Below are positions 60,631 to 64,000 of a DNA stretch of 64,000 nt, in pieces; position 1 is the first letter of the stretch, and the number at the start of each line of letters is the position of its first letter. The notes under the pieces are model-generated. The model had not been told where the DNA came from, did no database searches, and worked only from the letters and a program-made list of their open reading frames with translations. Made by a program: the position numbers and the translations under genes. Source of the DNA: CAZSDU01 sp964605775 (GTDB taxonomy: Bacteria > Bacteroidota > Bacteroidia > Bacteroidales > FEN-979); assembly GCA_964605775.1 (NCBI GenBank), contig CAZSDU010000004.1:78803-142802 (forward strand). The letters are read 5' to 3'.

Positions 60631-61176
60631 GTGACAAAAATGACAGAAATGAAAAGACTTATTTTAAAAAAAAACACAAATAACCTTGAAACTCCAAAAA
60701 ACGCAATGACACTTTTTGGATGCGGACCTAAGCTTGCATTGTTATGTTTACCCTATATCATACTATCGTCCATCATAATGATCAGGTATCCGGACTTTTT
60801 TTATCTTGGGTTTCTTGATCTTACGCTTTTCAAGGTTTTTGGAGTAATCTGGCTTGGATTGGGATTGATCTTCTGGGTATATTCAGCTATTTATTTTTTA
60901 AAACACTTCCAACCCGGTACTTTGATTACTAAAGGCCCATATGGACTTTGCAGGAATCCCATCTATTCCGCCATAATAGTATTCATCTTACCCGCTCTGG
61001 CCATCATTTTTCATTCGGGTTTAACGCTTTCTATCGCTGTGGTTTTATACATAGGATTTAAGATATCCATTCACGGGGAAACAATCGTGCTGAGAAAGAT
61101 ATTTGGAGAAGAATATGTGATATATGAAAAATCTGTCAATGAGATCTTCCCGTTTCCTCGATATCTCTTTTGTTGA
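60631..61176 (+). CDS. Isoprenylcysteine carboxyl methyltransferase-family membrane protein
   Basis: A 181-residue membrane protein with four to five hydrophobic segments. The conserved C-terminal region of the ICMT/PEMT-like family is visible: LITKGPYGLCRNPIYSAIIV, where GPY...RNPIY is characteristic, and later FGEEYVIYEKSVNEIFPF. These enzymes use SAM to methylate lipids or prenylated substrates at the membrane; the bacterial substrate is usually unknown. The start could also be ATG 60640 or 60649. It sits alone between long spacers. Confidence 0.8.
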   Translation: MTKMTEMKRLILKKNTNNLETPKNAMTLFGCGPKLALLCLPYIILSSIIMIRYPDFFYLGFLDLTLFKVFGVIWLGLGLIFWVYSAIYFLKHFQPGTLITKGPYGLCRNPIYSAIIVFILPALAIIFHSGLTLSIAVVLYIGFKISIHGETIVLRKIFGEEYVIYEKSVNEIFPFPRYLFC

Positions 61177-61435
61177 AATAAATTTATAATTACGCCTTGG
61201 AAAAAAGAAACAGACACATACGCCGACGGAAAAGACAGAAAGAAAATAACGATCACGGAGACACAACGGAGAAAATGGATTAGAAGGCTGTTGACAGAAT
61301 ACCAAGCGATGACAACGTGTTTAGTGCATTTGGCAGAAAGTGCTGTTTTCATTGGCAGTATATTGGATAACCTTTATCGCTGTTTGACAGGTTTTTGCTT
61401 CCCCTCCAGGGCAGTAATAAAAAAAATGAAACAAA

Positions 61436-62497
61436 ATGACACTTGAAGAATTAGGATACAATAAAAATTTTGAAGCATTTAGAATAGAACAAAAACTGAA
61501 TGACTTTGAAATTGGAAGAATAATTACAGAACACAAGGAACGATATACAGTAAAAACAACACAAGGAGAATACGAAGCTGAAATTACAGGAAATATGCGA
61601 TTTTCGGCTGTAAGCCGAGAAGATTTTCCAGCAGTAGGCGATTGGGTTGCATTGTCGACTTATGATACAGATAGTGCTATAATCCATAAAATATTACCAA
61701 GGGTCTCAATTATTAAAAGACAAGCAGTTGGACAATTCGGAGAAATTCAAGTCATCGCGACAAATATTGATTACGCTTTTTTAGTTCAAGCAGTTGACAG
61801 AGATTTCAATATAAACAGACTTGAAAGATACCTGACTATCTGTTATGCATCTAAGGTAAACCCGATAATTATACTAACGAAAACAGATTTAATACATGAA
61901 CAGGAAAAAACTGAAATAATCGAAAATGTAAATCAACGGATTAAAAATATACCCGTTTTTGCAATCAGCAATGAAACGCAAGATGGATATGAAGCCTTAA
62001 AACGTATAATTGAAAAGGGCAAGACCTTTTGTATGCTTGGTTCTTCTGGCGTTGGAAAATCTACTTTGTTTAATAATCTCTCTTGCAGGTCTGTAATGAG
62101 AACTGATTCAATCAGTCAAAGCACAAGTAAAGGCAGACACATTACAAGTCATCGAGAATTAATTGTATTGGAAAATGGCGGAATACTTATTGACAACCCG
62201 GGAATGAGAGAAGTTGGGATTGTCGACAATTCCAACGGTTTGGAATCAACATTTTATATAATAACCGAACTTTCGAAAATTTGTAAATTCACAGATTGCA
62301 CGCATACCAACGAAACCGGTTGCGCTGTTATTGAAGCGGTTGCAAAAGGAGAAATAGACAAAAGTTCGTACGAAAATTACCGAAAAATGGAACGCGAGAA
62401 AGCCCATTTTGAATCATCCGTTGAAGAGAAGCGGAAAAAGGATAAGGAGTTTGGTAAAATGATAAAGAATTACAAAAAAAATATGAGAAAAAAATAA
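61436..62497 (+). CDS. rsgA: Ribosome small-subunit GTPase RsgA
   Basis: RsgA is a circularly permuted GTPase that helps mature the 30S subunit. The 353-residue product has an N-terminal OB fold, then G4 ILTKTDL (149-153), the P-loop GSSGVGKST (202-210), and G3 DNPGMRE (253-259). A C-terminal zinc site has ligands Cys283, Cys288, His290 and Cys296. The C-terminal tail is Lys-rich. Codon use is noticeably AT-richer than in the first 59 kb, so it may be a transferred, additional copy rather than the core rsgA. Confidence 0.93.
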   Translation: MTLEELGYNKNFEAFRIEQKLNDFEIGRIITEHKERYTVKTTQGEYEAEITGNMRFSAVSREDFPAVGDWVALSTYDTDSAIIHKILPRVSIIKRQAVGQFGEIQVIATNIDYAFLVQAVDRDFNINRLERYLTICYASKVNPIIILTKTDLIHEQEKTEIIENVNQRIKNIPVFAISNETQDGYEALKRIIEKGKTFCMLGSSGVGKSTLFNNLSCRSVMRTDSISQSTSKGRHITSHRELIVLENGGILIDNPGMREVGIVDNSNGLESTFYIITELSKICKFTDCTHTNETGCAVIEAVAKGEIDKSSYENYRKMEREKAHFESSVEEKRKKDKEFGKMIKNYKKNMRKK

Positions 62498-62591
62498 GTA
62501 CTAAGCACAATAGAGTTGGCGGTCGTTGAGCCCTCAACCCACCCTTGCGCCGATTACACCCTACGTAAGGGATAATAGATGGTAATGATAA
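62498..62591. repeat. Hairpin-rich spacer between rsgA and the MBL gene
   Basis: The GC-rich core contains two hairpins: GTTGA/TCAAC (62525-62538) and CCCTTGCG/CGTAAGGG (62542-62571, one G-U pair, 14-base loop). Short matching words (CGTTGA, CCCACC, GTAAGG) recur in the same order in the spacer near 60253-60330. Confidence 0.4.
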
Positions 62592-63308
62592 ATGATGAGG
62601 ACCTGGAAGACAAAAAATGGATGTAAAATAATTCAACTATTATCGGGTCGAAGTAATGCTTACCTGATTATAACCAATAGTAACATTATACTGGTAGATA
62701 CTGGTATAAAGTCATCCTTTTTAAAACTATCAAAAAAACTTGATTCGTTAAACATAACATTTGGAGAGATATCTTTGCTGATATTGACCCATACTCATTT
62801 TGACCATTGCCAATCAGCCAAGGAAATAAAAGAAAAAAGTGATTGTAAGATTATTGTTTCCTCGTTTGCAGAGGAGTCAATCAGAAATGGATATGCAGCG
62901 TTACCAAATGGCACTTTTGTTTTTACAAAATTGATAGCAGGGTTGGGGCGATGGATAGGTAAAAGAAAATTTGGGCTTGAACCATTTTATCCAGATATTC
63001 TGATTGGGAACAATGGTGACTTGAAAGTTTTAGGTCATTTCATTAAAATCATAAAAACACCAGGTCATTCTAAAGATTCAATGAGCATACTTGTTGATAA
63101 TGAAATTGCTATCGTTGGAGATGCAATGTTCGGTGTCTTCAGAAATTCAATTTTCCCGCCTTATTCAGACAATGTTGATAAAATGATAGAAAGCTGGGGT
63201 AAATTATTAGAAACAGATTGTAGTATCTTTTTGCCAGGACACGGAAGCGAAATAAGCCGTCAACTATTGCAAAAAGAATATAAAAAATATAATTCGAAAG
63301 GTGTTTAA
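62592..63308 (+). CDS. MBL-fold metallo-hydrolase
   Basis: A 238-residue metallo-beta-lactamase-fold protein. The metal motif LILTHTHFDHCQSAKEI provides HxHxDH. TPGHSKDSMSIL supplies the next His, GDAMFG the bridging Asp, and PGHGSEI the last His. The substrate is unknown; such proteins are often glyoxalase II-like or lactonases. The start may also be the second ATG at 62595. It is AT-rich like its neighbours and lies 34 bases before the OsmC gene. Confidence 0.87.
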   Translation: MMRTWKTKNGCKIIQLLSGRSNAYLIITNSNIILVDTGIKSSFLKLSKKLDSLNITFGEISLLILTHTHFDHCQSAKEIKEKSDCKIIVSSFAEESIRNGYAALPNGTFVFTKLIAGLGRWIGKRKFGLEPFYPDILIGNNGDLKVLGHFIKIIKTPGHSKDSMSILVDNEIAIVGDAMFGVFRNSIFPPYSDNVDKMIESWGKLLETDCSIFLPGHGSEISRQLLQKEYKKYNSKGV

Positions 63309-63342
63309 ACCAGTTGAACTAATGTAAATTAATAACAATATA

Positions 63343-63786
63343 ATGTCAGGAGTTATGATCGACAAAAACAAGCAATTAAATGCAACCATAAACCTCGCAA
63401 ACGACCGCTTACTTTTTGAAGGTATTGTTGAAGGTAATCGTCCGATAGCAATAGATTATATTCCTCCTCTTGGAGATAATCTTGGTTACACCTCTCTTGA
63501 ATTGATGTTGTTGAGTTTATCGTCATGCATTGGGACAGCTTTATTAGTTATGCTGAGAAGACAGGGCAAAATCATTCAACAATTCTCAATCAAATCGGAA
63601 GGAACTCGCCGAAAAAGCCATCCTACTTCACTTGAAGAGATACATTTATTTGTTGAAACTAAGGCTTTGGGATTGACAGTCGAAGAGATGGATAAAACGA
63701 TTACAATGGTGAAAGGAGCTTGTCCTGTTTGGGATATGATTAAAGAAAGAACAAATGTAATCATTCAGTATCAAATCATGAATTAA
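63343..63786 (+). CDS. OsmC-family protein
   Basis: A 147-residue OsmC/Ohr-type protein. SSCIGTALLVMLRRQGK carries the first conserved Cys and ACPVWDMIKE the second, the pair that reduces organic hydroperoxides. Length and the PPLGDNLGYTSLELMLLSL region fit the OsmC group. It adds to the oxidative-stress genes upstream. It is followed immediately by a 39-codon frame of unknown value. Confidence 0.88.
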   Translation: MSGVMIDKNKQLNATINLANDRLLFEGIVEGNRPIAIDYIPPLGDNLGYTSLELMLLSLSSCIGTALLVMLRRQGKIIQQFSIKSEGTRRKSHPTSLEEIHLFVETKALGLTVEEMDKTITMVKGACPVWDMIKERTNVIIQYQIMN

Positions 63787-63787
63787 A

Positions 63788-63907
63788 ATGATTGACTTCA
63801 ATCCGGATAAAAAAACCGCTACTGTTTGTAGTGTGCTATACCATGATAACCCTTGCCAGCAGTTAAAGGATTTGTCGTCATTCTTAGGAATTGCTCCTCG
63901 ATCATAA
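63788..63907 (+). CDS. Short open frame, doubtful
   Basis: ATG 63788 opens a 39-codon frame beginning MIDFNPDKKTATVCSVLYHD and ending in APRS, one base after the OsmC stop. It resembles no family I know and may be a truncated gene or chance. The remaining bases to 64000 show no gene. Confidence 0.25.
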   Translation: MIDFNPDKKTATVCSVLYHDNPCQQLKDLSSFLGIAPRS

Positions 63908-64000
63908 AACAGGATTCGGAAAAAAATTATCAGCCAATGAACGGAAATTAAGGATGGTGAATTCACCTTGATGATAATTGTCGATTTTTAACTTCATTTA

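Noticed and set aside
61045..61352. Two minus-strand frames of 86 and 93 codons
   Set aside because: They overlap each other and the 3' end of the methyltransferase-like gene, with low-complexity hydrophobic content and no promoter.
63646..63966. Minus-strand frame at the right edge
   Set aside because: It runs antisense through the OsmC gene and has biased Phe/Ile/Ser content typical of a shadow frame.
1..64000. tRNA, rRNA, CRISPR or insertion sequence
   Set aside because: No cloverleaf-like sequence, regularly spaced repeats, transposase motifs or terminal inverted repeats were noticed while reading both strands. A dedicated search was not possible.

Overview
The window comes from a member of the Bacteroidota, most likely an anaerobic one. 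The evidence is a PorT-like type IX secretion protein beside ubiE, three predicted secreted proteins with type IX C-terminal sorting domains, a GldA-type ABC ATPase, a DUF6427-type membrane protein, and promoters of the Bacteroidota form (TTTG, about 19-21 bases, TAnnTTTG). Anaerobic life is suggested by a glycyl radical enzyme system, a 2-oxoacid:ferredoxin oxidoreductase, a rubredoxin and a rubrerythrin. No rRNA, tRNA, CRISPR array or insertion sequence was seen.

Layout. 1-9.0 kb is a housekeeping block on the minus strand: rplM-rpsI-rpsB-tsf, ubiE, a PorT-like barrel, coaD, a TlpA-like protein and the first 925 codons of secA. 9.1-18.7 kb is mixed: a DUF4143-type ATPase, secreted proteins, gldA, metK, a FadL-type porin and an SGNH-type lipoprotein, ending in a strong two-way terminator. 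18.7-28.3 kb holds rdgB, ddl, a PASTA protein, an RluD-type pseudouridine synthase, an acyltransferase, efp, lpxD and a KAS III-like enzyme. 28.3-34.5 kb is a surface-polysaccharide locus with an O-antigen ligase/polymerase, two Wzz-like proteins, a Wzx-like flippase and a glycosyltransferase. 34.5-45.3 kb has purD, rnhB, a large beta-propeller-like protein and a peptidoglycan pair.

Two regions stand out. First, 40.2-43.9 kb encodes a MurL-type epimerase (UDP-MurNAc-L-Ala-L-Glu epimerase) overlapping a MurD-type ligase, which points to the MurD2/MurL route to D-glutamate in peptidoglycan. The MurD reading frame runs on without a stop through a signal-peptide-like segment into a glucosaminidase with LysM repeats. 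This is a striking synthase-hydrolase fusion.

Second, 45.3-49.2 kb encodes a complete three-gene glycyl radical decarboxylase of the 4-hydroxyphenylacetate decarboxylase type: large subunit, small iron-sulfur subunit and activating enzyme. An aminotransferase (49.3-50.6 kb) and a four-subunit 2-oxoacid:ferredoxin oxidoreductase (52.3-55.1 kb) follow. Together they could form a tyrosine to 4-hydroxyphenylacetate to p-cresol route, although the linkage of all parts is inferred from position.

55.1-60 kb carries an AsmA-like protein and a peroxide-defence group: lipoprotein peroxiredoxin, exported glutathione peroxidase, rubredoxin and rubrerythrin. 60-64 kb looks different. It is AT-richer by eye, has single genes (methyltransferase-like, rsgA, MBL hydrolase, OsmC) separated by long non-coding spacers with hairpins and decayed reading frames, and resembles an accessory region.
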